The position numbers and the translations under genes were made by a program. 64,000 nt of DNA, from positions 33,176 to 97,175 of the forward strand of contig JANQQQ010000025.1 of assembly GCA_028284935.1 (NCBI GenBank). The letters run 5' to 3'. The DNA is from Croceivirga sp. GTDB lineage: Bacteria > Bacteroidota > Bacteroidia > Flavobacteriales > Flavobacteriaceae. Below, one piece after another: positions 46,498 through 54,386 of this stretch. The notes beneath the pieces were generated by a model that was given only the letters and a program-made list of their open reading frames with translations, had not been told where the DNA came from and did no database searches. Position 1 is the stretch's first letter; each line of letters opens with the position of its first letter.

Positions 46498-47448
46498 ATG
46501 AAGATGGCAAAATCTATCTTGATATTGGGTGCCTGTGGGCAAATTGGAACCGAACTCACCATGGTGCTTCGAGAGAAATATGGTAACGATGCCGTGGTGG
46601 CCAGCGATATTCGGGAAGGTAGTAAAAACCTAATGGAATCCGGACCCTTTGAACTTGTTGATGCAACCAATTATGAAGCCATTGAAGACGTGGTGATGCA
46701 CTACGAGATTGAGGAAGTTTATCTTATGGCAGCCATGCTCAGTGCTACTGCGGAAAAATTTCCTATGAGGGCCTGGAACCTCAACATGAATTCGTTGTTC
46801 AATGTCTTGAACCTTGCAAAAGAGAAAAAAATAGATAAAGTTTTTTGGCCCTCCAGTATTGCCGTTTTTGGTCCCAATACCCCAAAGAATAGAACACCGC
46901 AACACACCTTGACGCAGCCAAGCACTGTTTATGGCATTAGCAAACTGTCTGGGGAGCGTTGGTGCGAGTACTATTTCAATAAGTACGGTGTTGATGTACG
47001 CAGCGTTCGCTATCCCGGATTGATAAGTTGGAAAACCCAGCCCGGTGGAGGCACTACGGACTATGCCGTAGAAATCTTCCACAAGGCGCTTTCCGAGAAA
47101 AAATATACTTCCTTTTTATCGGAATGGACCAAATTGCCTATGATGTACATGGATGATGCCATACGCGCCACCATAAGTCTTATGGAGGCCAATGTGGCAA
47201 CCCTACAAATTCGCTCTTCTTATAATCTGGGTGCCATGAGCTTTACCCCCAAAGAACTGGCAGCTTGCATCAAGGCACATATTCCTGAATTTGAAATGAA
47301 CTATGCCCCCGACTTTAGACAAGAGATTGCCAACAGTTGGCCCGCAAGCGTAGATGATTCCAGTGCTCATCAAGATTGGGGCTGGACCCCCAAATTCGAT
47401 CTAAAAAAGACGACTGAAGAGATGTTGAAAAACCTAAAGAGCAATTAG
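46498..47448 (+). CDS. L-threonine 3-dehydrogenase, short-chain (extended SDR) type
   Basis: 316 residues. N-terminal NAD loop ILILGACGQIGTELTMVLRE with acidic residues after the second strand (ASDIREGSKN) indicating NAD. Catalytic YGISKLSGE (Y-x3-K), WPSSIAVFG and NLGAMSFTPKEL. This closely follows the pattern I recall for the flavobacterial (Flavobacterium frigidimaris) L-threonine dehydrogenase, an SDR unlike the zinc-type E. coli enzyme. It makes 2-amino-3-oxobutyrate from threonine. No 2-amino-3-oxobutyrate-CoA ligase gene is adjacent. Confidence 0.85.
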   Translation: MKMAKSILILGACGQIGTELTMVLREKYGNDAVVASDIREGSKNLMESGPFELVDATNYEAIEDVVMHYEIEEVYLMAAMLSATAEKFPMRAWNLNMNSLFNVLNLAKEKKIDKVFWPSSIAVFGPNTPKNRTPQHTLTQPSTVYGISKLSGERWCEYYFNKYGVDVRSVRYPGLISWKTQPGGGTTDYAVEIFHKALSEKKYTSFLSEWTKLPMMYMDDAIRATISLMEANVATLQIRSSYNLGAMSFTPKELAACIKAHIPEFEMNYAPDFRQEIANSWPASVDDSSAHQDWGWTPKFDLKKTTEEMLKNLKSN

Positions 47449-48383
47449 TTTTTCTTGAGTAGGGATTTCATTTGGTTTAATCGCGTATCCAAACTTTTTA
47501 GGTCCCGAATACGAAAGCTTTCGTCATCATATTCCGCTTTTTTCACGTCTTCTATGACCACTTTGATTTCATCTATAGCTTCTCCATAGGCTTCCAATCG
47601 TTCATAAACATTGATTTTTATGTTTCTTGCCCATCCCGTGTCATTTCCAGTAGCTATTGCCTTATCCGCCAGTTGCAAAGCCTGCCTTAAATTTTTGTTT
47701 TGGAAAAAAAAGTATTCAGCGGCAAACGCATAATTCTGGTATTCCCCATTTGTTTTTGACATGAGTTCATCATGGATGAATCCCTCCACCTCTGCATCGG
47801 TAGTGGTTTTTATGGGAAATGAAATCTGGGTTTGCTCCCACGAAATATAGAGCTTGGCATTATTGGGAATGATATCCAAATCAATGGTCAAGCTCTCGTA
47901 AAAGCGTTCCGTGGTAACCGGAACAACTTCAAAACGTGCAATGTCCTTAGTCCTATCGTAAAAGGCACTCCCATACAAGGTGGTATCCCGATTGAGAATA
48001 ACAATCCATTTTTCTGGATTTGGTATCGTCAAGAGGGAATAGGTTCCTGAATTGACTTGTTTTTCGGCTATCGTAACGGGACGATTGAAAGTGATTTTAG
48101 TACAATGTCCAGCACCGGTCCTCCAGACCTCACCCCAAGGCACCAATAATCCAAAAATCGTTCTGGACCTAACGGCGGGGCGTTCATATTGAACCTTTAT
48201 GGTTGTATTACCAACTACTTGTGAAAGGGTTCCTTTGGGACTTAGAGAGGGGAATTGAAATACCTTTTGGGCAATCGATCCAGTTAGTGAAAAAAAGAAG
48301 AAAAGAAATACTATTATTTTTCTTGTGGGTCTTGTAAATGAAGTTTCATTGAACATATTTCTTGATATGGATGGCAACCTCAT
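47445..48383 (-). CDS. DUF2911 protein, exported, with helical C-terminal half
   Basis: 312 residues with an N-terminal hydrophobic signal segment (IIVFLFFFFSLTGSIA) after a longer-than-usual polar start. Residues about 45-190 are DUF2911 (GTLSQVVGNTTIKVQYERP, WGEVWRTGAGHCTKITF, ISWEQTQISFPI); the remainder is TPR-like helices. Function unknown. Its ATG overlaps the stop of the upstream small protein gene by four bases (ATGA), supporting this start. Convergent end interlocks with the threonine dehydrogenase stop. Confidence 0.8.
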   Translation of the reverse strand: MRLPSISRNMFNETSFTRPTRKIIVFLFFFFSLTGSIAQKVFQFPSLSPKGTLSQVVGNTTIKVQYERPAVRSRTIFGLLVPWGEVWRTGAGHCTKITFNRPVTIAEKQVNSGTYSLLTIPNPEKWIVILNRDTTLYGSAFYDRTKDIARFEVVPVTTERFYESLTIDLDIIPNNAKLYISWEQTQISFPIKTTTDAEVEGFIHDELMSKTNGEYQNYAFAAEYFFFQNKNLRQALQLADKAIATGNDTGWARNIKINVYERLEAYGEAIDEIKVVIEDVKKAEYDDESFRIRDLKSLDTRLNQMKSLLKKN

Positions 48384-48688
48384 TCTTCTTCGTCGTTTGG
48401 TGGTAGTATATCCGGGTCCATAACCGCATTGGGGTCGTCTTCTTCAAAATCAGCGTAATCCTCCTCATCATAATTGGCCATGGTTATTACCAATTTGGAA
48501 CTGATTTTGACCAAATACTTGGTGTCTTCCGTCACTACTTCTACGCACTCCACCTTTGCACCGGTGGAGTTTTTGAACGAAATGATATCGTTATCCCCGT
48601 ATCCATCAGGATATGTTTCAACCAGTAGTTTTAATACTTCCGGAGTTAGTTTTTTGAAATCGACGATGACACGTTTCAGAGGGTTCAC
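48380..48688 (-). CDS. Small acidic-tailed flavobacterial protein, 102 residues
   Basis: GTG start at 48688 (MNPLKRVIVDFKKLTPEVL); the alternative starts would cut the conserved N-terminus. Residues 1-70 form a compact alpha/beta domain (YLVKISSKLVITM); the last 30 are an acidic run (YDEEDYADFEEDDPN...PPNDEEE). Such tails in ribosome- or polymerase-associated proteins can mimic nucleic acid. A close family exists in flavobacteria as I recall it, without function. Directly upstream of, and overlapping, the DUF2911 gene. Confidence 0.7.
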   Translation of the reverse strand: MNPLKRVIVDFKKLTPEVLKLLVETYPDGYGDNDIISFKNSTGAKVECVEVVTEDTKYLVKISSKLVITMANYDEEDYADFEEDDPNAVMDPDILPPNDEEE

Positions 48689-48752
48689 CTTTTAATCAAT
48701 TGCTACTTAAAAGTAACAAAAATCCCATTTGGATGTACCGTGCCTAGATGAT

Positions 48753-49181
48753 TCAGAGGTTATCAATATCAGATTTTCCACCTGTCTTTTTTAGGAGTTT
48801 AATCTGTTGTATTTCAATAGCCTTATCAATAGGTTTGAGCATATCATACATATTTAGGGCCACCACACTGGCTCCATGCATGGCTTCCACCTCAACTCCT
48901 GTTTTATAAAAGGTCTTTACCGAGACCTTAACGATAATGGTCAACCCATTAATTTCATAATCAATTCCTGCGTATTCAATGGGTAACGGATGACAATCTG
49001 GAAGTAGCTCAGGGGTTTTTTTGAGTCCCAAAAACCCGGCGGCTTTACTCATGGCGAATACATCCCCTTTGGGAACGGTCTTATTCTTTATGGCCCTAAT
49101 GGTTTCAGTGGAACCCACCTTCACGATAGCCTGGGCCATAGCCATTCTATGGGTATTTTGCTTTTTAGTAATATCAACCAT
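48753..49181 (-). CDS. moaC: Cyclic pyranopterin monophosphate synthase MoaC
   Basis: 142 residues. MoaC motifs in order: MVDITKKQNTHRMA, LLPDCHPLPI, YKTGVEVEAM and the C-terminal LLKKTGGKSDI. It converts the GTP-derived radical product of MoaA into cyclic pyranopterin monophosphate, step one of molybdenum cofactor synthesis. It lies four bases after moaE, same strand. The usual partners moaA, moaD, moeA and mog are not in the window. Confidence 0.95.
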   Translation of the reverse strand: MVDITKKQNTHRMAMAQAIVKVGSTETIRAIKNKTVPKGDVFAMSKAAGFLGLKKTPELLPDCHPLPIEYAGIDYEINGLTIIVKVSVKTFYKTGVEVEAMHGASVVALNMYDMLKPIDKAIEIQQIKLLKKTGGKSDIDNL

Positions 49182-49184
49182 GGG

Positions 49185-49625
49185 CTAGGTATTTACTTTC
49201 CATTGATAGGAATCGTCTTCAAACAGTTCCTTTCCAAATACAGGAATATCCTTTTTGATTGCCTCCACAACATAATGTAGTGCGTCAAACACTTCCTTAC
49301 GATGGGGAGACGAAACAAAAACGAACAGGCAGATTTCTCCAACCGCTACCTTGCCCAGACTATGATAAATGTCCATACAACTCAAGTTGAATTGTTCAAA
49401 AGCGGCCTCCTGAATTTCATGAAACTTTTGATGGGCCATACCCTCATAGGCCGAATATTCAATGGCACCTACCGTCTTTCCTTCAATACTGTCTGCCCGT
49501 ACCTGGCCCAAAAAAATATCATGGGCGCCGATACTGGTTTTCGATTGACATTTCGCAATGGAATTGGCGATAAATTCTGGTGAAATGGCCCCTTGGACAA
49601 ATACATTTTTCACTTTGGTTTCCAT
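49185..49625 (-). CDS. moaE: Molybdopterin synthase catalytic subunit MoaE
   Basis: 146 residues from the ATG at 49625 (GTG six bases further up is less likely). Family motifs: IGAHDIFLGQVRAD, EYSAYEGMAHQKF, HSLGKVAVGEICLFVFVSSPHR and VPVFGKELFED-like end (here IPVFGKELFED). It transfers sulfur with MoaD to make molybdopterin. Forms an operon with moaC. Next upstream, on the other strand, is tRNA-Arg. Confidence 0.93.
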   Translation of the reverse strand: METKVKNVFVQGAISPEFIANSIAKCQSKTSIGAHDIFLGQVRADSIEGKTVGAIEYSAYEGMAHQKFHEIQEAAFEQFNLSCMDIYHSLGKVAVGEICLFVFVSSPHRKEVFDALHYVVEAIKKDIPVFGKELFEDDSYQWKVNT

Positions 49626-49662
49626 CAGCACTAAAGTACTGAAGAATTGGGAATAGCCAGTT

Positions 49663-49691
49663 TTTGAAAGTCATAAAAAACACTATTTTTG
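49663..49691 (+). promoter_or_regulatory. Promoter of tRNA-Arg
   Basis: TTTG (49663-49666), 17 bases, TATTTTTG (49684-49691). The -7 box is a perfect match to TAnnTTTG and sits 10 bases before the mature tRNA 5' end; the spacer is slightly shorter than the usual 19-21. Confidence 0.6.
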
Positions 49692-49701
49692 CCCTCCCAT
49701 T

Positions 49702-49773
49702 GGCCCCGTAGTTCAATGGATAGAATAGAAGTTTCCTAAACTTTAGATGCAAGTTCGATTCTTGCCGGGGCTA
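49702..49773 (+). tRNA. tRNA-Arg (anticodon CCU)
   Basis: 72 bases forming all arms. Acceptor GGCCCCG (49702-49708) with CGGGGCT (49766-49772), discriminator A (49773), D arm GTTC/GAAT, anticodon stem GAAGT/ACTTT around loop TTCCTAA with anticodon CCT at 49735-49737, four-base variable loop, T arm GCAAG/CTTGC with loop TTCGATT. CCA is not encoded, as usual in this group. It decodes AGG. The 3' end is the likely integration site of the decayed element just downstream. Confidence 0.95.
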
Positions 49774-49790
49774 CGAAGTAGGTGCGCAGA

Positions 49791-49846
49791 GCATACAGCG
49801 TATGCAAAAGCGAAGCTTTTGAAGCTACGTTCATATTGAGCGTAGC
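49791..49846 (+). repeat. Three adjacent perfect hairpins after tRNA-Arg
   Basis: Hairpin 1: GCATAC-AGC-GTATGC (49791-49805). Hairpin 2: AAAAGC-GAA-GCTTTT (49806-49820). Hairpin 3: GCTACG (49824-49829) with CGTAGC (49841-49846), loop 11. They stand back to back within 56 bases. They could be tRNA processing/termination signals, the attachment region of a past integrative element, or a dispersed repeat. Confidence 0.6.
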
Positions 49847-49852
49847 CGAAAT

Positions 49853-49870
49853 GATTCTTGTCGGAGCCAC
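49853..49870 (+). repeat. Second copy of a tRNA 3' end (possible att remnant)
   Basis: GATTCTTGTCGGAGCCAC matches 15 of 18 bases of the tRNA-Arg 3' end at 49757-49774 (GATTCTTGCCGGGGCTAC). The matching stretch covers the T-loop, T-stem 3' strand and acceptor, but no 5' half of a tRNA is present. This is the pattern left when an element integrates into a tRNA 3' end and carries or replaces that segment. Confidence 0.55.
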
Positions 49871-49919
49871 TTATCATATGAAATAAAGTTTCTTTAAATC
49901 AAAGGAAGCAAGTAGTATA

Positions 49920-50129
49920 ATTCGCCAAAACCAAAAAGAACTGACTTTCCTTATGGCCAGGCCTGCCTTTGCGACGACAGTTACCCTTACCAACGGGGTT
50001 CCTATTGAAACCATTTCAAAAATGCTAAGTCATTGAAACTGACCATTACGCAGATATGTGCCAAGGTACTGGGGAAAAAAGGTTTGTGAAGACATGTGGG
50101 TTCTTACGGAAAAATTGGAAAGGCCCTAA
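49920..50129 (+). pseudogene. Decayed tyrosine recombinase (integrase), C-terminal remnant
   Basis: Reading from about 49923, QNQKELTFLMARPAFATTVT then LTNGVPIETISKMLSH is the recognisable C-terminal catalytic part of a Bacteroidota tyrosine recombinase (expected HMARHTFATT...). The invariant HxxR and the following H are mutated (L and P), a stop and frameshift follow SKMLSH, and the last parts continue in two other frames (LTITQICAKVLGKKG, then KKVCEDMWVLTEKLERP, stop 50127-50129). The N-terminal domain is gone. It lies directly after tRNA-Arg in the orientation expected for a tRNA-integrated element. The rest of the gap to 50187 shows no gene. Confidence 0.8.
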
Positions 50130-50187
50130 AGTCGTTCATTTAATAAGGTCTTTGGACTTGAAGAATTGATGGATTTTTAGGAAGGTT

Positions 50188-51594
50188 TTAATCGTTTGCA
50201 ATAGCCATTACTTTTTCTTTGATGAAGTCAGACAACAATACTTTTTTATCTAGGTTTACACCCCAGAGGGTTTCATTGGATAATATTTTGCCCACAACAA
50301 GTCCTGTGTCTTTTATACCCCAAGCTTCCTTAAAAAAAGAAATGACCGTTATATCATCCATGATTGGAATCTTTTGGGAAGCATGCGAGCCTTTATAAAA
50401 TACAATCAAGTAAGCAAAGGCCATGGCCAGGCCCTCAGGTACTTTATGAAATCGTTCCAGATAGCTCAAGATACTTGGCAATACCCTAACTTTAAATTTG
50501 GATATTGAATTCAGTGAAATATCCAACAACTTATGTTGGACAAATGGATTTTTAAATCTTTCCAACACCTCATTTGCATAGGTTTCAAGTTCATCTTTTG
50601 GCATCTCCAGGGTCGGGATGATTTCTTTGAAGATGATTTGATTGAGAAATTCCCTCATTCCTTCATTTTGAACTACCTCACGTACTTCAGTGAAACCATT
50701 CATGTAGGCAATGGGCACCATGGCCGTGTGCGTGCCATTCAAAATCCGGACCTTTCGGGTTCTGAAAGGTGCCAAATCATCAGTAAATATCACGTTTAAG
50801 CCTGCATTCTTGAAACGCAAATGGTCTTTAAGTGTTTCGGGGCCTTCAATGACCCACAAATGAAAAGGTTCAGCTTTTACAACAAGATTATCATTAAAGG
50901 CCAGCTTTTCCTTAATGGTCTTAATGTTTTCTTTTGGAAACCCAGGAACAATCCTATCAACCAGTGTATTGCAGAAAATAACGGCGCTTTCCACCCATTG
51001 GGCAAAATCTCTGGACAAGGACCAGAGCTCAATATACTTAAGAACGCAATCTTTAAGCGTATCACCATTTTTTTCAATTAGCTCACAGGGAAGAACCTTT
51101 AATTCTTTTGGATGGTATTCTCCAAAATAATTGAAATAATGGTATAATAGCACCGTAAGTTTTCCAGGAAAAGTGTTGGGAAGAATTTCCTCACTGTGGT
51201 CATTTCCATCAAAAACAATCCCCGCTTCCGTGGTGTTGGATACTATAAATTCCAAATCGGGATTTTCAGCCAATGCCAAAAACTCTTGATAGCTCCTGTA
51301 AGGATTTATGACTCCCTTAACGGAGGAAATTAACCTTGTCTTTTGGGTATTCTCGCCATTCTCAACACCTTCAAGTATTACGTGATACAGCCCATCCTGT
51401 TCGTTGATATAAGTCCCCATACCATTTGGGAGCGGCTGTACGATTTGAATATTTCCATTAAAGTTGGTCTTCTCATTCAAAATGTCCACCATCCAATCCA
51501 CAAAACCTCTCAGAAAGTTGCCTTCGCCAAATTGAACAATCCTAATGGGTCGTTCAAGTACATTAGGCACTGATTTTCTATTGAGTTTTTTCAT
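50188..51594 (-). CDS. uxaB: Tagaturonate reductase (altronate oxidoreductase)
   Basis: 468 residues of the long-chain mannitol dehydrogenase family: PIRIVQFGEGNFLRGFVDWMVD at the N-terminus, FCNTLVDRIVPGFP, RKVRILNGTHTAMVP (catalytic region) and KFRVLPSILSYLER-like C-terminal (here KVRVLPSILSYLER). It reduces D-tagaturonate to D-altronate with NADH in galacturonate breakdown. Last gene of lacI-uxaC-uxaB; the start shares four bases (ATGA) with the uxaC stop. UxaA is not in the window. Confidence 0.95.
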   Translation of the reverse strand: MKKLNRKSVPNVLERPIRIVQFGEGNFLRGFVDWMVDILNEKTNFNGNIQIVQPLPNGMGTYINEQDGLYHVILEGVENGENTQKTRLISSVKGVINPYRSYQEFLALAENPDLEFIVSNTTEAGIVFDGNDHSEEILPNTFPGKLTVLLYHYFNYFGEYHPKELKVLPCELIEKNGDTLKDCVLKYIELWSLSRDFAQWVESAVIFCNTLVDRIVPGFPKENIKTIKEKLAFNDNLVVKAEPFHLWVIEGPETLKDHLRFKNAGLNVIFTDDLAPFRTRKVRILNGTHTAMVPIAYMNGFTEVREVVQNEGMREFLNQIIFKEIIPTLEMPKDELETYANEVLERFKNPFVQHKLLDISLNSISKFKVRVLPSILSYLERFHKVPEGLAMAFAYLIVFYKGSHASQKIPIMDDITVISFFKEAWGIKDTGLVVGKILSNETLWGVNLDKKVLLSDFIKEKVMAIAND

Positions 51595-53054
51595 GTTGCC
51601 AAGGAATCAAATCCAAAATAATCTTTGGCGTTATGGTAGCAGATATCCGAAACCATTTTACCCAACCACTTTTCATCAGCAGGCAGTTCACCATTTTGGA
51701 CATCATTCCCTAAAAGATTGCATAAGATTCTTCGGAAGTATTCGTGCCTTGGAAATGACAAAAAGCTTCGAGAGTCAGTCAGCATCCCTATAAAGCAACT
51801 CAAAAGACTGAGATTTGAGAGACTGTTCAATTGCTTTTCCATACCGTCCTTTTGGTCCAAAAACCACCAGGCAGAACCAAACTGCATCTTACCTTTTACA
51901 CTGCCATCATTAAAATTTCCAATCATACCAGCGAAAACCTCATTGTCCGAAGGGTTAAGATTATAGATAATGGTCTTGGTCAATTGATTTGTGCTGTCCA
52001 GAAGGTTGAGGAAATTGGCAAGGGGTCTGGCTTGTTGAAAATCACCGATACTATCAAATCCTGTATCAGGGCCAAGATTGTTGAGCATTCTCTTGTTGGT
52101 GTTTCGCAACGCACCCAGATGAAACTGCTGAACCCAACCTGCTTTATGATAGCTTCTACAAAGATGGGCCAAGGTCTCAAACCTGAAGTAAGCAATTTCC
52201 TGAGGGGATAATAGTTTACCCATCAATACTTGTTCAAAAAGCTTGGAAGCATCAAAATCCCCAAGATTGAAATCGTGAAATTGTTCCAATCCATGATCGG
52301 CGCTTTTACATCCATGCTGATCAAAAAACTGCATGCGTTGATGCAAAGCATCAATTAAATCTGCATAGGTTCTTATTTCACGGTCAACGCTTTCTCCCAA
52401 AAGAGACAAGTAGTTACTATATGCCTTAGGATCTTCCAAAGTGTAAGCTTTATCCGGTCTAAAGGATGGAAGTAGCTGCAGGGTTCCCCTTTCACTTTGA
52501 AATTTGGAGTGATGCCTCAAATCATCAATGGGGTCATCAGTAGTCGCTAACAAAGTAACATTCATTTTTTTTAACAATCCTCTAGTCCTGAAACCCTCCT
52601 CCTGCAGGAGTTCTTGCGTTGAACTATAGATGCGCTTTGCACTGGTTTGATCAAGAAGTTCGGAAATATCAAAATAGCGCTGAAGTTCCAAATGTGTCCA
52701 GTGGTAGAGCGGATTTCTAAGGGTATAAGGGACGGTTTGTGCCCATTTTGCAAACTTTTCCTCATCGGTGGCATTGCCAGTAATATACTTCTCATCAACA
52801 CCCAATGTTCGCATGGCACGCCACTTGTAATGGTCACCCTTTAACCATACTTCAGTACAATTGTCATACTGATGGTTCTCCGCAATTTCAACTGGAGGCA
52901 AATGGTTGTGGAAGTCAATAATGGGTAGGTTCCTGGCAAAATCGTGATAGAGCATTTTGGCAAAATCGCTATGTAATAAAAAGTCCTCGCCCAAAAAAGT
53001 GTTTTTCGATTGATGCAATCGATCGTACTGTCTGTTCTTGTTGGTTAACGCCAT
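51591..53054 (-). CDS. uxaC: Glucuronate/galacturonate isomerase
   Basis: 487 residues, usual length for UxaC. Amidohydrolase-like TIM barrel with conserved patterns: LPIIDFHNHLPPVEIAEN, YHWTHLELQRYF, TTDDPIDDLRHH, WVQQFHLGALRNTN, GSAWWFLDQKDGME, LTDSRSFLSFPRHEYFRR. It converts D-galacturonate to tagaturonate and glucuronate to fructuronate. Starts 24 bases after the lacI stop and overlaps uxaB. Confidence 0.97.
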   Translation of the reverse strand: MALTNKNRQYDRLHQSKNTFLGEDFLLHSDFAKMLYHDFARNLPIIDFHNHLPPVEIAENHQYDNCTEVWLKGDHYKWRAMRTLGVDEKYITGNATDEEKFAKWAQTVPYTLRNPLYHWTHLELQRYFDISELLDQTSAKRIYSSTQELLQEEGFRTRGLLKKMNVTLLATTDDPIDDLRHHSKFQSERGTLQLLPSFRPDKAYTLEDPKAYSNYLSLLGESVDREIRTYADLIDALHQRMQFFDQHGCKSADHGLEQFHDFNLGDFDASKLFEQVLMGKLLSPQEIAYFRFETLAHLCRSYHKAGWVQQFHLGALRNTNKRMLNNLGPDTGFDSIGDFQQARPLANFLNLLDSTNQLTKTIIYNLNPSDNEVFAGMIGNFNDGSVKGKMQFGSAWWFLDQKDGMEKQLNSLSNLSLLSCFIGMLTDSRSFLSFPRHEYFRRILCNLLGNDVQNGELPADEKWLGKMVSDICYHNAKDYFGFDSLAT

Positions 53055-53078
53055 GTAGTATTATTAAAAACGCTGGTA

Positions 53079-54110
53079 TTACGATTTCCTTTTTACCGAG
53101 GAAGCCCTTATGATCAACTCAGGTTGTATTACCGTCTTTTTCGGCACAATTTTCTCTTTTTCTGAATTCAAAGTATTGAAAAACAAGTTGGCCGCCGTAT
53201 GTCCCATTTCTATGGGGAACTGGTTTACCGTGGTCAAAGGGGGATCGGTGAAAGAGGTAAACGGCTCGTTCAAAAAACCTACCAATGCAACGTTCTCAGG
53301 AACCTTTAGTCCATTTTCTTTCAATACTTGCATAGCCCCCATGGCAGCATAATCACTAGCAGAAAAAATAGCATCAAAATCCACACCTTTTTGTAACAAC
53401 AATTCAGTGTGGGCCCTCCCATCCTCCAATTGTAGGTTTCCACTACATACCAAGGCCTCGTTATGTTCAATACCATGGTCTTCCAAGGCGTTCACATAGC
53501 CCCGATAGCGCTCCTTGTAAATGTTAATTTTTCGTTCGGTGGTAAAATGGGCAATTCTAATACATCCCTGAGCAATCAAATGTGAGGTTGCCGAATAAGC
53601 CCCTTGATAATCGTCAATTACTACTTGACTTGTTAGTAGCTTGGGTGTGGTTCGGTCAAATAGCACTAAGGGAAGGCCGCGTTCCAACACCTGTTTATAA
53701 TGGTCAAAATGTTGTGTGTTCTTACCAATTGAAGCGATTATTCCATCCACCCGGGCGTTCAGGAATGCCCTGACCGCACTTTCTTCATTCTCAAAAACTT
53801 CATTGGATTGGCTAACGATTACCCGGTAATCCAGGGAATTGGCCACTTCTTCCACTCCTCGAATAATGGAAGAGAAGAAAGAACGGTTAATGGTAGGAAC
53901 CAACATTCCTATAAGCTGCGTTCGTCCGCTACGTAAAGCCGAGGCAATGTGGTTAGGCTCATAGTTGAGCTCGCGGGCAGTTTTTAGAACCGCTTTCCTT
54001 GTACCATCACTTATCCTGGGATTCCCCTTGAGTGCACGGGACACCGTGGAAGCGGTAACATTGAGCTTAGCGGCTATATCGTGTATGGTAGTCTTCTTGG
54101 TATTCTCCAT
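53079..54110 (-). CDS. LacI-family regulator of the pectin/galacturonate locus
   Basis: 343 residues from the ATG at 54110 (a TTG nine bases earlier is not needed). N-terminal HTH and hinge: TIHDIAAKLNVTASTVSRAL, NYEPNHIASALRSGRTQLIG; then a periplasmic-binding-protein-like sensor. A TATCTTTG -7 box for it is at 54131-54138 (minus strand). The divergent promoter carries palindromes typical for this family, with the ATCGAT core. It probably represses both sides and is released by a galacturonate-derived sugar acid. Confidence 0.93.
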   Translation of the reverse strand: MENTKKTTIHDIAAKLNVTASTVSRALKGNPRISDGTRKAVLKTARELNYEPNHIASALRSGRTQLIGMLVPTINRSFFSSIIRGVEEVANSLDYRVIVSQSNEVFENEESAVRAFLNARVDGIIASIGKNTQHFDHYKQVLERGLPLVLFDRTTPKLLTSQVVIDDYQGAYSATSHLIAQGCIRIAHFTTERKINIYKERYRGYVNALEDHGIEHNEALVCSGNLQLEDGRAHTELLLQKGVDFDAIFSASDYAAMGAMQVLKENGLKVPENVALVGFLNEPFTSFTDPPLTTVNQFPIEMGHTAANLFFNTLNSEKEKIVPKKTVIQPELIIRASSVKRKS

Positions 54111-54163
54111 GCTTTTCAACTGTCCTTTGTCAAAGATAGTTGGTCAAAATAAAAGATTGATAA

Positions 54164-54177
54164 TGTAATCGATTGCG
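54164..54177. promoter_or_regulatory. LacI-type operator A
   Basis: TGTAATCGATTGCG, a near-palindrome around ATCGAT. It lies about 26 bases upstream of the lacI -7 box, 54 bases from the lacI ATG. Confidence 0.65.
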
Positions 54178-54311
54178 CAATTTATAGAATTATTCAGCTA
54201 TATAAAAATATTGAACCAAGATTTTCAAATACGACTAAAAGCCTGTATTCATTAATATTTATACATTTTTTAGAGGGAATATTTGTGAATTTAATATTTC
54301 TTTATTATTTA

Positions 54312-54325
54312 TGCAATCGATTGCA
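54312..54325. promoter_or_regulatory. LacI-type operator B
   Basis: TGCAATCGATTGCA, a perfect 14-bp palindrome with the same ATCGAT centre. It overlaps the likely -33 region of the receptor gene; a TGATTTTG -7-like box follows at 54347-54354, about 20 bases on. Strong repressor site for the receptor operon. Confidence 0.75.
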
Positions 54326-54370
54326 CAATATTTATTTTTAAGTAGATGATTTTGTGATGAACAACTAACT

Positions 54371-54384
54371 CATAATTGATTGCA
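54371..54384. promoter_or_regulatory. Possible third LacI half-site C
   Basis: CATAATTGATTGCA matches 10 of 14 positions of operator B and ends two bases before the receptor ATG. Its right half (GATTGCA) is identical. Could be an auxiliary site; weaker evidence than A and B. Confidence 0.35.
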
Positions 54385-54386
54385 AC

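Noticed and set aside
49853..49870. A second complete tRNA gene after tRNA-Arg
   Set aside because: Only the 3' T-arm/acceptor half is present; no 5' acceptor strand or anticodon arm precedes it.
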